The position numbers and the translations under genes were made by a program. Below are positions 25,367 to 33,898 of a DNA stretch of 64,000 nucleotides, piece by piece. This DNA comes from Paracoccus pantotrophus (lineage in GTDB: Bacteria > Pseudomonadota > Alphaproteobacteria > Rhodobacterales > Rhodobacteraceae): positions 571,501 to 635,500 of the forward strand of contig NZ_CP044423.1 of assembly GCF_008824185.1 (NCBI RefSeq), read 5' to 3'. The notes under the pieces were generated by a model. That model did not search any database. It worked only from the letters and a program-made list of their open reading frames with translations, and was not told the DNA's origin. Position 1 is the stretch's first letter. Each line of letters opens with the position of its first letter.

Positions 25367-25890
25367 TGGACCGCTTCCTGGGCGCCAGCGGCGCCGTCAC
25401 CACCATGGCCAATGCCGCGACCGGCGTGGCCGAGGTGTTCCGCGAGAACGCGACGCGGCGCATGGAGCTGGACGAAGAGGCCTATGCCCGCGCCATCGCC
25501 CAGCTTTCCGGCGAGTTCGCCGCCCAGCCGCGCGGCTGGTTCGACGCGATGATGAACGGGCTGAACCGGCTGCCGCGGCCGATGATGACGCTGGGGACGG
25601 TGGGGCTGTTCACCTATGCCATGGCCGACCCGGAAGGATTCGGCCTGCGGATGGAGAACCTGAACCTGGTGCCCGAACCGCTCTGGTGGCTTCTTGGCGC
25701 CATCATCAGCTTCTATTTCGGCGCGCGCGAGGCGCATTACTTTCGCAGCCGGCCCGTGCTGCCCGTCGCAGCGCGTAAGGCGGCGGCCGATGCCGCGCCC
25801 GCCGTATTCCCGGCGCAGATCGCCGCATCCGGGCCCTTCGAGGACAATGCCGCCCTGCGGGACTGGGCCGCGGCCGGCGCGGCGCGCTAG
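25357..25890 (+). CDS. holin-family membrane protein, partner of the endolysin
   Basis: A 177-residue protein of the Holin_3TM-like family. Helices are visible around RPMMTLGTVGLFTYAMA and PLWWLLGAIISFYFGAREAH, preceded by an amphipathic N-terminal region (SGAVTTMANAATGVAEVF). The C-terminal 45 residues are Ala-rich and charged. The ATG at 25357 lies inside the end of the endolysin gene, showing translational coupling. It would form the membrane lesion that lets the endolysin reach peptidoglycan. Together with the CtrA box it forms a self-contained lysis cassette. Confidence 0.8.
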   Translation: MGLMDRFLGASGAVTTMANAATGVAEVFRENATRRMELDEEAYARAIAQLSGEFAAQPRGWFDAMMNGLNRLPRPMMTLGTVGLFTYAMADPEGFGLRMENLNLVPEPLWWLLGAIISFYFGAREAHYFRSRPVLPVAARKAAADAAPAVFPAQIAASGPFEDNAALRDWAAAGAAR

Positions 25891-25979
25891 CGATGCTGTG
25901 ACAATCTGGCAGGTGCGGGGGGCTGGTTTGCCGCCCGCACCGCGGTTATCCTGCGGCGCAGCCATCCCGGAGGAAGCCC

Positions 25980-27941
25980 ATGATCGCTGAACTTGGCCAT
26001 TTCGCGCTGATCCTGGCCTTTGCCGTGGCGCTGTTCCAGATGGTCGTGCCGATGGTCGGCGCCAGCAAGGGCTGGAGCGGCTGGATCGATTCCGCCCGCC
26101 CAGCCGCCCTGGCGCAGTTCGGGCTGGTCGGCATTTCCTTCGCGGCGCTGACCATGGCCTTCGTGACCTCGGATTTCTCGGTCGCGCTGGTCTATCAGAA
26201 CTCGCATACCGCCAAGCCGATGATCTACAAGATCAGCGGCGTCTGGGGCAACCACGAGGGCTCGATGTTGCTGTGGGTGCTGATCGTGACGCTGTTCGGC
26301 GCCATGGCCGCGGTCTTCGACGCCAACCTGCCGCCCAAGCTGCGGGCGCGGGTGCTGGCGGTGCAGGCGTCGATCGGCGCGGCCTTCCTGGCCTTCATCC
26401 TGTTCACCTCGAACCCCTTCCTGCGCATGGCGAGCCCGCCCTTTGACGGGCGCGACCTGAACCCGCTGTTGCAGGATCCCGGCCTCGCCTTCCATCCGCC
26501 CTTCCTTTACCTCGGCTATGTCGGGCTCAGCATGGCCTTCAGCTTTGCCGTGGCCGCGCTGATCGAGGGGCGGGTCGATGCCGCCTGGGCGCGCTGGGTC
26601 CGGCCCTGGACGCTGGCGGCCTGGGTCTTCCTGACCATCGGCATCGCGCTGGGTTCCTGGTGGGCCTATTACGAGCTGGGCTGGGGTGGCTTCTGGTTCT
26701 GGGATCCGGTGGAGAACGCCAGCTTCATGCCCTGGCTGATCGCCGCCGCGCTTCTGCATTCCGCCATCGTGGTGGAAAAGCGCGAGGTGCTGAAAAGCTG
26801 GACCATCCTGCTGGCGATCATGGCCTTCGGCTTTTCGCTGATCGGCACCTTCATCGTGCGCTCGGGCGTCATCACCTCGGTCCACAGCTTTGCCAGCGAT
26901 CCGCAGCGCGGCTTGTTCATCCTGGCGATCCTGGCCTTTTTCGTCGGCGGCGCCCTGCTGCTTTACACCGTCCGCGCCGCCTCGATGCAGGCGCGGGGCG
27001 CCTTTGCCCCGGTCTCGCGCGAGGGGGCGCTGGTTCTGAACAACATCCTGCTGGCGGTTTCGGCCCTAGTGGTCTTTGTCGGCACGGTCTGGCCGCTGGT
27101 GGCCGAGATGCTGTGGGACCGCCGGCTGTCGGTGGGCGCGCCCTTCTTCGAGCAGGCCTTCACGCCCTTCATGGTGGCGCTGGCGATCATCCTGCCCCTG
27201 GGCGCGATCCTGCCGTGGAAGCGCGGCCGGCTGAAGCGCGCGCTTTACCCGCTGCGCGGGGCGCTGGTCTTTGCCGGGGCGGTGATGGCGCTGGTCTTTG
27301 CCGTCTCGACCGGCCATTCGGCGCTGGCGGTGATCGGCGCAGGCCTAGGCGCCTGGCTGGTTGCGGGTGCGGCGGTGGATCTGTGGCTGCGCACCGGCAA
27401 TTCCGGCCTTGCGCGCCTGCGCCGGCTGCCGCGGGCCGATTGGGGCAAGGCCGTGGCCCATGCCGGGCTGGGCGTCACCTTCATCGGCATCAGCCTGCTG
27501 ATGGCCTGGCAGGTCGAGGACATCCGCGTGGCCCGCATCGGCGAGACCTTCACCGTCGCCGGCTATGACATCACCCTGGAAAGCGTCGAGGAGCGTCCGG
27601 GCCCCAACTACAATTCGATCATCGCCGCGATGACGGTCGATCGCGACGGGCGGCAGGTCGCGCTGCTGCATCCCGAAAAGCGGGTCTACCCGGTGCAATC
27701 CATGCCCACGACCGAGGCGGCGATCCAGAACGGGCTGTTCCGCGACCTTTACCTGGTTATCGGCGATCAGCAGCAGGGCGGCGGCTGGGCGGTGCGGGTC
27801 TATATCAAGCCTTTCGCCAGCTGGATCTGGCTCGGCTCGGCGCTGATGGCGCTTGGCGGCTTCATCAGCCTGTCGGACCGGCGCTATCGCGTCGCCGCCG
27901 GCGCCCGCCATGCCCGCGTCGCGCCCCAGCCGGCGGAGTAG
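25980..27941 (+). CDS. ccmF: cytochrome c haem lyase subunit CcmF
   Basis: A 653-residue polytopic inner-membrane protein that, with CcmH, transfers haem from CcmE to apocytochrome c. The haem-handling WWD-type motif is present (GSWWAYYELGWGGFWFWDPV, starting near residue 223). Other family segments are YQNSHTAKPMIYKISGVWGN and FIVRSGVITSVHSFASDP. The ATG at 25980 follows CGGAGGAAG. ccmH begins 3 bases after the stop. This fits an organism rich in c-type cytochromes, as the octaheme protein in this window also suggests. Confidence 0.95.
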   Translation: MIAELGHFALILAFAVALFQMVVPMVGASKGWSGWIDSARPAALAQFGLVGISFAALTMAFVTSDFSVALVYQNSHTAKPMIYKISGVWGNHEGSMLLWVLIVTLFGAMAAVFDANLPPKLRARVLAVQASIGAAFLAFILFTSNPFLRMASPPFDGRDLNPLLQDPGLAFHPPFLYLGYVGLSMAFSFAVAALIEGRVDAAWARWVRPWTLAAWVFLTIGIALGSWWAYYELGWGGFWFWDPVENASFMPWLIAAALLHSAIVVEKREVLKSWTILLAIMAFGFSLIGTFIVRSGVITSVHSFASDPQRGLFILAILAFFVGGALLLYTVRAASMQARGAFAPVSREGALVLNNILLAVSALVVFVGTVWPLVAEMLWDRRLSVGAPFFEQAFTPFMVALAIILPLGAILPWKRGRLKRALYPLRGALVFAGAVMALVFAVSTGHSALAVIGAGLGAWLVAGAAVDLWLRTGNSGLARLRRLPRADWGKAVAHAGLGVTFIGISLLMAWQVEDIRVARIGETFTVAGYDITLESVEERPGPNYNSIIAAMTVDRDGRQVALLHPEKRVYPVQSMPTTEAAIQNGLFRDLYLVIGDQQQGGGWAVRVYIKPFASWIWLGSALMALGGFISLSDRRYRVAAGARHARVAPQPAE

Positions 27942-27944
27942 CCC

Positions 27945-28397
27945 ATGCGCGCCCTGATCCTGTGCCTGTCGCTGCTGCTTGCGCTGCCCGCCCTGGCCGT
28001 CCAGCCCGACGAGGTGCTGTCCGACCCGGCGCTGGAGGCGCGGGCGCGCGAGATCTCCAAGACCCTGCGCTGCCCGATCTGCCAGGGCGAGACCATCGAC
28101 GAATCGAATGCCGCCATCAGCCGCGACCTGCGGCTTTACCTGCGCGAGCGCCTGGTCGCCGGCGACAGCGATGCCCAGGCGGTGCAGGCCATCGCCGACC
28201 GTTTCGGCGAATATGTCCTGTTCGAGCCGCCAGCGCGCGGGGCGAACTGGCTGCTCTACCTGGCCGGGCCGGTGATGGCGCTGCTGGCGCTGCTGGTGGG
28301 CTGGCGCTTCATCCGCTCGCGCAACCTGGCCGAGGAAGGGCCGGAAAAGCTCAGCGACGAGGAAAAGGCCCGGCTGGAGCAGATCCTGCGCGACTGA
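27945..28397 (+). CDS. ccmH: cytochrome c maturation thiol reductase CcmH
   Basis: A 150-residue periplasm-facing thiol-disulfide protein that reduces apocytochrome cysteines for haem attachment. It has a signal peptide (RALILCLSLLLALPALA), the redox motif LRCPICQ (C43, C46), and a C-terminal membrane helix (LLYLAGPVMALLALLVGWRF). Length corresponds to the short, single-domain CcmH; the TPR part (CcmI) must be elsewhere. It is the last ccm gene here; a small CGGGGC/GCCCCG hairpin follows the stop. Confidence 0.95.
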   Translation: MRALILCLSLLLALPALAVQPDEVLSDPALEARAREISKTLRCPICQGETIDESNAAISRDLRLYLRERLVAGDSDAQAVQAIADRFGEYVLFEPPARGANWLLYLAGPVMALLALLVGWRFIRSRNLAEEGPEKLSDEEKARLEQILRD

Positions 28398-28467
28398 CGC
28401 AGGGTCGGGGCTTTTCCGCCCCGCCGCACCCCGGCAGGATGGCCGAAACCGGGGGAGAGGGGCAGGG

Positions 28468-29238
28468 ATGAGCTTTCAGACCATCGAATTCACGCATCAG
28501 GACGGCATTGCAAGGCTGGCGCTGAACCGGCCCGACGTGGTCAACGCGCTGAACCGCGCCATGCGGGCCGAGATCGTCGCGGCGCTGACCGGCCTGCCGC
28601 CGGGCGCGCGCTGCGTGGTGCTGACCGGGAACGGGCGCGGCTTCTGCTCGGGCCAGGATCTGGCCGATGCCACCGGCGGCTTCGACGTGGAGACCATCCT
28701 GCGCGAGGAATACGAGCCGATGCTGGCCGCCATCTCGGACGCGCCGGTGCCGGTGATCGCCGCGGTGAACGGCATCGCGGCGGGGGCGGGGGCCAACCTG
28801 GCGCTGGCCGCCGACGTGGTCATCGCCGCGGAAAGCGCCAGCTTCGTGCAGGCGTTCAGCCGGATCGGCCTGATCCCCGACGCGGGCGGGACATTCATCG
28901 TGCCGCGCTCGGTCGGGGTGCCGCGCGCCATGGGGATGATGCTGTTCGCCGACCGCATTCCCGCGACCCAGGCGGCGGAATGGGGACTGATCTGGGAGGC
29001 GGTGCCGGACGCGGATTTCGAAACGGCCGTGGCGGCGCGCGCGCAAACCCTGGCCCAGGGACCGACGGCGGCCTTACTGGCGATCCGGCAGGCGTTGCGC
29101 GCCTCGGGCGGCAACGACATGGCCGGGCAGTTGCGGCTGGAGGCGCGGCTGCAAGGCGAAATGGCCCGGACCGAGGATTTCGCCGAAGGGGTCGCGGCCT
29201 TCCTGCAAAAGCGCGCGCCGCGGTTCAAGGGGCGCTGA
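28468..29238 (+). CDS. enoyl-CoA hydratase/isomerase, PaaG-like
   Basis: A 256-residue crotonase-fold enzyme. The oxyanion-hole segments GRGFCSGQDLADA and NGIAAGAGANLALAADVV are present, and FSRIGLIPDAGGTFIVPRSV with AAEWGLIWEAV closely resembles PaaG (2-(1,2-epoxy-1,2-dihydrophenyl)acetyl-CoA isomerase) more than a generic enoyl-CoA hydratase. No other paa genes are adjacent, so a role in phenylacetate degradation is not supported by context. It ends convergently with the Nudix gene 31 bases away. Confidence 0.85.
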   Translation: MSFQTIEFTHQDGIARLALNRPDVVNALNRAMRAEIVAALTGLPPGARCVVLTGNGRGFCSGQDLADATGGFDVETILREEYEPMLAAISDAPVPVIAAVNGIAAGAGANLALAADVVIAAESASFVQAFSRIGLIPDAGGTFIVPRSVGVPRAMGMMLFADRIPATQAAEWGLIWEAVPDADFETAVAARAQTLAQGPTAALLAIRQALRASGGNDMAGQLRLEARLQGEMARTEDFAEGVAAFLQKRAPRFKGR

Positions 29239-29269
29239 TCCGGGGCGCTGAATCGGGGGCGGAACCGGC

Positions 29270-29995
29270 CTAGCCGATGCGCATGAAGCGCGGCACCGAC
29301 AGCCTGTTGTCGAAGAAGGGCACCGTCGGCGGCGGGGCCAGCGGCCCGTCGCCGGCCGTGGCCAGCAGGCTTGCGACCTCGGCCAGCACCACCTCGGTGA
29401 TGAAGGGCAGGTCCAGCGCCCGCGCCTCGGTCAATGGCACCCAATGCAGATGCGAAAGCTCGTCGCAGGCGGCGCTGAAATCGTGGCGATCCCCATGCAG
29501 CCGCTCGGCGTCCAGCAACAGGAAGCGCGCGTCGAAGCGCCGGGTCCGGCCGGGCGGGGTGATGGCGCGGAACAGGTAGATCAGCGCCGAAGCGTCGGGC
29601 GCCAGCCCGGCCCCGGCGTAATGATCCCAGCCCTCGGGCGCGGGGCCGGGGGGGCCGGTCAAAAGGCCGGTTTCCTCGGCCAGTTCCCGCAGGGCGGCGG
29701 CGGCCAGCGCCAGGGGCGTGACCTGCGATTCGGCGCGCGGTTCGGCGGCCAGCAGGGCCGAGGTTCGGGCCGGCAGGTCGCCGGCCAGGCGCACCTGGGC
29801 GTCGCCGGCATCCACCGCGCCGCCCGGAAAGACGTATTTCGAGGGCATGAACACCGCAGAAGCCCCCCGTTGCCCCATCAGCACCGAAGGCCCGCCCTGG
29901 GCGTTGCGGTCCAGCACGATGACGGTGGCGGCATCGCGGATCGGCTGCTCGGCGGCATCGCGGCTTGCGGGGGCGGTCCCGGCCAGACTGCTCAC
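29270..29995 (-). CDS. Nudix hydrolase
   Basis: A 241-residue Nudix protein. The Nudix box is split by an insertion of about 35 residues: YVFPGGAVDAGD is followed later by AAALRELAEETGLL (the REx2EE-G core). Such an insertion occurs in the Nudt19-like group that includes CoA diphosphatases, so a CoA-type substrate is possible but unproven. Start is GTG at 29995, inside a GTGA overlap with the DUF983 gene stop; no ATG fits. The upstream part of the open frame is not Nudix-like. Confidence 0.8.
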   Translation of the reverse strand: MSSLAGTAPASRDAAEQPIRDAATVIVLDRNAQGGPSVLMGQRGASAVFMPSKYVFPGGAVDAGDAQVRLAGDLPARTSALLAAEPRAESQVTPLALAAAALRELAEETGLLTGPPGPAPEGWDHYAGAGLAPDASALIYLFRAITPPGRTRRFDARFLLLDAERLHGDRHDFSAACDELSHLHWVPLTEARALDLPFITEVVLAEVASLLATAGDGPLAPPPTVPFFDNRLSVPRFMRIG

Positions 29996-30411
29996 GACGC
30001 GGCGGCCTCGATCGCGGCGGGCTCGGCGCCGAAGCCATGCATGCGGCGCGCCCATTGGAAGCCGATCATCCCGCCCTTGATCCGGGGCAGCAGCAGCAGC
30101 GACAGCACCACCGCGCCCAGGCCGAAGCCGATCAGCATGGCCATGGCCGAGGGGCGATACATCATGTAGATCGCCAGCAAGAGCGGCGCGCCCAGATGCG
30201 AGACCAGCAGGATGGTCAGATAGGCCGGGCCGTCGTCGGCACGCTGATGGTGCAGTTCCTCGTGGCAATGCGGGCAGGTGGGGCTGACCGACAGATAGCC
30301 CCGAAACAGCCGCCCCTGCCCGCAGGAGGGGCAGCGGCCAAGCGCGCCGCGCAGCATGGCCGGCTTGACGGGACGTTCGGGCAGGGCGGTGTCGGAATAG
30401 GCATGGGGCAT
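29992..30411 (-). CDS. DUF983 membrane protein with N-terminal zinc ribbon
   Basis: A 139-residue protein. The N-terminus has two CxxC pairs (GRCPSCGQGRLF, PTCPHCHEEL) forming a probable zinc ribbon, followed by two membrane helices (PAYLTILLVSHLGAPLLLAI and SAMAMLIGFGLGAVVLSLLL). DUF983 function is unknown; in alphaproteobacteria it often neighbours cytochrome oxidase or Nudix genes. It is translationally coupled to the Nudix gene through a 4-base overlap. The C-terminal tail is Ala/Glu-rich. Confidence 0.8.
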   Translation of the reverse strand: MPHAYSDTALPERPVKPAMLRGALGRCPSCGQGRLFRGYLSVSPTCPHCHEELHHQRADDGPAYLTILLVSHLGAPLLLAIYMMYRPSAMAMLIGFGLGAVVLSLLLLPRIKGGMIGFQWARRMHGFGAEPAAIEAAAS

Positions 30412-30514
30412 GGGCGCGTTCCTTTCCTGTTCCGCCTTTATCTAGGGGATGCACTCCACAATGAAAAGCGCGCCTTGAGTCCGAGGCCGCCGTGGCAAAG
30501 TGACGCAGCGACAA

Positions 30515-31903
30515 TCAGGCTGCAAGCCCCGAGGCGGCCATGACGATACGATTCCGGCCCGAGGACTTGGCGTTGAGCAGCGCACGGTCGGCGCTGGCCA
30601 GCAGCGCCTGGGGGTCGAGCGGCAGCAGATGCGGCGCGCCATGGCCGGTGGCCACGCCGACCGAGATGGTGACGCCCAATTCGGCATCCTGGCAGCCCTG
30701 CGGCAGGGCGACCGGCGCGGCCATTACCGCGCGGCGCAGATCCTCGGCGACGCGGCGGGCGGCGCGGGCCGGGCAATCGGGCAGCACGGCCAGGAACTCC
30801 TCGCCGCCGAAACGGGCCAGCAGCGCGCCCTCGGGCAGGGTGGCGGCCAGGCGGGCGGCGATCTCGGCCAACACGGCATCCCCGGCCGGATGGCCGTGGA
30901 TGTCATTCACCTGCTTGAAGCGGTCCAGGTCCAGCAGCATGACCGCCAGGTCGCCCTGGCGCTCCTGCGCCTCTGTGGCAAGCTCGGCAAGGCGGGGCAG
31001 GGCGAAGCGGCGGTTGTGCAGCCCGGTCAGCGGATCGGTCATCGCCCAGCGCATGTTGCGCTGGGTCTCGTGCCGGCGGCGGTCGGCCTCGTGCTTGCGG
31101 GCCAGCTGGGCCGACAGGCGCATCGCCGTTTCGGGCGCGGCATCGGGGCGGGCCAGATCCCAGGGCAGCACATCGCCCGCGCCCAAGTCCAGCGCCACCG
31201 GCATCATCTCGGCCCGTTCAGGGCGCAGCGTCACCACGACCGCCGCCTCGCGCGAACGCGGGCGCGAGCGCAGTTCCGACAGCAGCCGCAGCCCGTCGCC
31301 CGGCTGCTGGATGTCGACGGCGATCAGGTAAAGATCGGCGACCCGGCTCGATGCGGCCTCGGCCAGCGCATGCTCGGGTTCGCGGACCGCGATGGCGAAA
31401 TCTACCCGGTCGCGCAGGGCGTGCCGCCAGCCCAGCGCCGTGGCGGGCCGGTCGGCGACGAAGACCGCGCGCGGACGGTTGTCCGCGGCAAAGCCGGCCG
31501 CCGCCTCGGCCATGCCGGGGGCGGGATGATCCAGCGCGCCATATTCATGCCGCATCAGCCCGCGGATGCGCGCCAGCAGCGTCAACTCGTCGCTGCCCGC
31601 GTCGATCAGCGCCGCCGCGCCTGCCCGCAGCGCGGCCACCCGATCCGCGCCGCTGGCCTGGACCAGCACCGGCAGGTCGGCGGCCCAGGGCTGGGTGCGC
31701 AGCGCGCCGCACAGCGCGGCCCCGTCCATGTCGGGCAGGCCGGCGCCGACCAGCACGATCTGCGGATGGATCAGCCGGGCGATGCGCAACGCCTCGGCCG
31801 CCGAGCTGGCGGTCGAGACCTCGTAGCAGGCCGAAGCCAATCGCACCTTCATGGTGATGCGATTCGTCGGCACGCCGTCAACGACAAGAATACGCCCCGC
31901 CAT
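30515..31903 (-). CDS. PleD-like response regulator diguanylate cyclase
   Basis: A 462-residue protein with PleD layout: receiver-like domain 1 (1-120), receiver-like domain 2 (145-265), GGDEF domain (280-455). The cyclase core is active-looking (DLDRFKQVND 325-334, GGEEF 366-370), so it should make c-di-GMP. Domain 1 has lost the phosphorylation aspartate (G53 in IVLVGAGLP) and one acidic-pocket residue (G10). Domain 2 keeps an aspartate (D197 in AVDIQQP) where PleD proteins usually rely on domain 1. The RxxD inhibition site before GGEEF is absent (P357, A360). It is divergent from the DUF3572 gene. Confidence 0.85.
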   Translation of the reverse strand: MAGRILVVDGVPTNRITMKVRLASACYEVSTASSAAEALRIARLIHPQIVLVGAGLPDMDGAALCGALRTQPWAADLPVLVQASGADRVAALRAGAAALIDAGSDELTLLARIRGLMRHEYGALDHPAPGMAEAAAGFAADNRPRAVFVADRPATALGWRHALRDRVDFAIAVREPEHALAEAASSRVADLYLIAVDIQQPGDGLRLLSELRSRPRSREAAVVVTLRPERAEMMPVALDLGAGDVLPWDLARPDAAPETAMRLSAQLARKHEADRRRHETQRNMRWAMTDPLTGLHNRRFALPRLAELATEAQERQGDLAVMLLDLDRFKQVNDIHGHPAGDAVLAEIAARLAATLPEGALLARFGGEEFLAVLPDCPARAARRVAEDLRRAVMAAPVALPQGCQDAELGVTISVGVATGHGAPHLLPLDPQALLASADRALLNAKSSGRNRIVMAASGLAA

Positions 31904-32017
31904 GGTTACGCCTGCTTTACACCCCGAGCCCAGAGCCGCATCTTGCGCGGGAATGGTTAACAAATCCTTTCCGGCTGCGAGGAAATTCGCGGCGGGCTTC
32001 ACGAAAGCGAGAATGGC

Positions 32018-32287
32018 ATGACACGAAACGAGGCGCGCGACATAGCCGATGCGGGCTTTGTCCATATTGCCGGGGATGCGGAACTGGTAGGGGCGCTGCT
32101 GGCGCAATCGGGCAGCGACGTGGCGGGGCTGCGTGCCATGGCGGCGCGGCCGGAATTCGCCGTCTTCGTGCTGGATTTCCTGCTGGAGCACGACCAGCGC
32201 GTGCTGGATTTCGCGCAGGCCGCGCAGATCGCGCCGCAGCGGGTGCAGCTGGCGCGCGCCGTGCTGGGCGGGGGCGACCCCTGGTAG
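32018..32287 (+). CDS. DUF3572 small protein
   Basis: An 89-residue helical protein of the DUF3572 family, found in alphaproteobacteria typically beside divK/pleD genes, as here. Recognisable segments are FVLDFLLEHDQRVLDFAQAA and PQRVQLARAVLGGGDPW. No catalytic residues are evident and the function is unknown. The ATG at 32018 lies 114 bases from the divergent cyclase gene; the shared gap contains a single TTAAC half-site near 31,957. Confidence 0.8.
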   Translation: MTRNEARDIADAGFVHIAGDAELVGALLAQSGSDVAGLRAMAARPEFAVFVLDFLLEHDQRVLDFAQAAQIAPQRVQLARAVLGGGDPW

Positions 32288-32302
32288 GGGCCGCCCGCCG
32301 CC

Positions 32303-33664
32303 TCAGGCGACCTCGGCGAAGACCTTGTCGAGCGCCTTTTCCAGCTTCTCGAACATCTCGTCCATCTGCGCCTCGGTCAGGATGAAGGGCGGGCAGAGCA
32401 CGATGGACTGGCCCAGCGGCCGGCAGATCAGCCCCAGGTCGGTGCAGGTATTGGCGATGCGCTCGCTGACCGAGAGATTGCCGTCGAAGGGGGTCTTGCT
32501 CGGCTTGTCCTTGACCGCCTCCAGCGCCCACATGAAGCCGATGCCGCGGTATTCTCCGATGTTCGGGCGGTCGGCGATGCGCTGCAGCCCCGCCTCGAAG
32601 CGGGGGGCGAGGCGGCGCACGTTCTCGGCCAGCCCCTCGTTCATCACCACGTCGATGGCCTTCAGCGCGATGGCGCAGCCGACCGGATGGCCCGAGGCGG
32701 TGAAGCCGTGCGGAAACTCCTCGATCGCCTCGACGGCGGCCTCGACCCGTTTCGCGAGGTCGGGGCCGAGGATCACCGCGCCCATGGGGAAAAAGCCCGC
32801 CGTCAGGTTCTTGGACGAGATGATGGCATCGGGCATGAAGTCATAGGTCAGGCAGCCCCAGGTGCTGCCGGTGCGCCCGAAGCCGCAGATCACCTCGTCC
32901 GAGATCATCGGAATGTCGTGCTTGCGCAAGATCGGCAGGATGGCCTGGAAATAGCCCTGGGCCGGCGGGATCACGCCCCCCGCGCCCATCACCGGCTCGG
33001 CGAAGAAGCCGGCGATGGTGTCGGCGCCCTCGCGGGTGATGGTGTCCTCCAATTCGCGGGCCAGGCGGGCGACGAATTGTTCCTCGGTCTCGCCCTCCTC
33101 GCCATAGCGCCAGTAATGCGGGCAGGTCAGGTGGATGAAGCCGGGCAGCGGCAGGCCGAAGACCGAGTTGTAGGGCTTGCCGGTCATCGAGGCGGAAACC
33201 GCGGTCACGCCGTGATAGGCGTTCCAGCGCGTCAGGATCTTGCGCTTTTGCGGCTTGCCCTCGGCGGCATGCAGGAACCACAGCATCTTGACCATGGTGT
33301 CGTTCGCCTCGGAGCCGGAATTGGTATAGAAGACCCGGCCCGATTCGAAGGGCGAGACCTCTACCAGCTTTTCCGACAGCATCACGGTCTGGTCGGACAT
33401 GCGGCCGAAAAAGGCGTGATAGCCGGGAAAGCGGTCGTATTGCGCCTTGGCAGCCTCGATCAGGCCCCTGTGGTCGAAGCCGGCGACCATGTTCCACAGC
33501 CCCGAATTGGCATCCAGATAGCGGCGGCCATGCACATCGACGATATAGGGGCCCTCGCCATGGGTCACGACGACGGTGCCTCGCTGATGGACCGAAGGCA
33601 TGTCGGTGAAGCCGTAGAGCGAATAGGTCTCGGCGCGGGCTTCCCAGCTTTGCGGTTGGTTCAT
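32303..33664 (-). CDS. class III omega-aminotransferase (Paracoccus omega-transaminase type)
   Basis: A 453-residue PLP-dependent class III aminotransferase. The PLP lysine lies in SSKNLTAGFFPMGAV, with ISDEVICGFGRTG and FYTNSGSEANDTM (cofactor phosphate loop) present. By recall, the sequence is very close to the (S)-selective omega-transaminase characterised from Paracoccus denitrificans, which uses amines or beta-amino acids with pyruvate; this is the best species clue in the window besides the nar genes. The ATG at 33664 starts the known N-terminus (NQPQSWEARAETYSLYGFTD). It stands alone, convergent with DUF3572. Confidence 0.9.
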   Translation of the reverse strand: MNQPQSWEARAETYSLYGFTDMPSVHQRGTVVVTHGEGPYIVDVHGRRYLDANSGLWNMVAGFDHRGLIEAAKAQYDRFPGYHAFFGRMSDQTVMLSEKLVEVSPFESGRVFYTNSGSEANDTMVKMLWFLHAAEGKPQKRKILTRWNAYHGVTAVSASMTGKPYNSVFGLPLPGFIHLTCPHYWRYGEEGETEEQFVARLARELEDTITREGADTIAGFFAEPVMGAGGVIPPAQGYFQAILPILRKHDIPMISDEVICGFGRTGSTWGCLTYDFMPDAIISSKNLTAGFFPMGAVILGPDLAKRVEAAVEAIEEFPHGFTASGHPVGCAIALKAIDVVMNEGLAENVRRLAPRFEAGLQRIADRPNIGEYRGIGFMWALEAVKDKPSKTPFDGNLSVSERIANTCTDLGLICRPLGQSIVLCPPFILTEAQMDEMFEKLEKALDKVFAEVA

Positions 33665-33832
33665 GACGTCAGCCTCCATCTGCTTTGGAGGCAGGCTAGC
33701 CGGGCACCGGGGACGGTTCAATGGGGGCTGCGCCAAGTGCCGGGGCGCCGCGGCGCGGCCGGGCGAATTGCCGGGGCGGACGGTGGAAATGCCGGCGCGG
33801 GCTGGCCGAAATTCGTGCCGGTTGCCGGCGTT

Positions 33833-33858
33833 GCATGGGTATTTGGAGAACGAAGAAA
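33833..33858 (-). repeat. dispersed CCAAATACCC repeat downstream of the P450 gene
   Basis: On the minus strand, TTTCTTCGTTCTCCAAATAC then CCATGC follows a small ATGCC/GGCAT stem 30-45 bases after the P450 stop. It matches the elements at 18041 and 19445, again in sense orientation just behind a gene. The surrounding 235-base gap (33,665-33,898) holds no gene. Confidence 0.6.
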
Positions 33859-33898
33859 TGCCCTGGCATCGGCGCTTTTTGGATACGGCGGGTGCGAG

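Noticed and set aside
28406..28423. CGGGGC-TTTTCC-GCCCCG as a strong terminator after ccmH
   Set aside because: The stem is only 6 bases and lacks a T tract. It is mentioned with ccmH but not counted as a separate terminator.
31955..31970. TTAAC near the PleD-like gene as a CtrA box
   Set aside because: Only one half-site is present; the expected second TTAA seven bases away reads TTTC, so the evidence is too weak.
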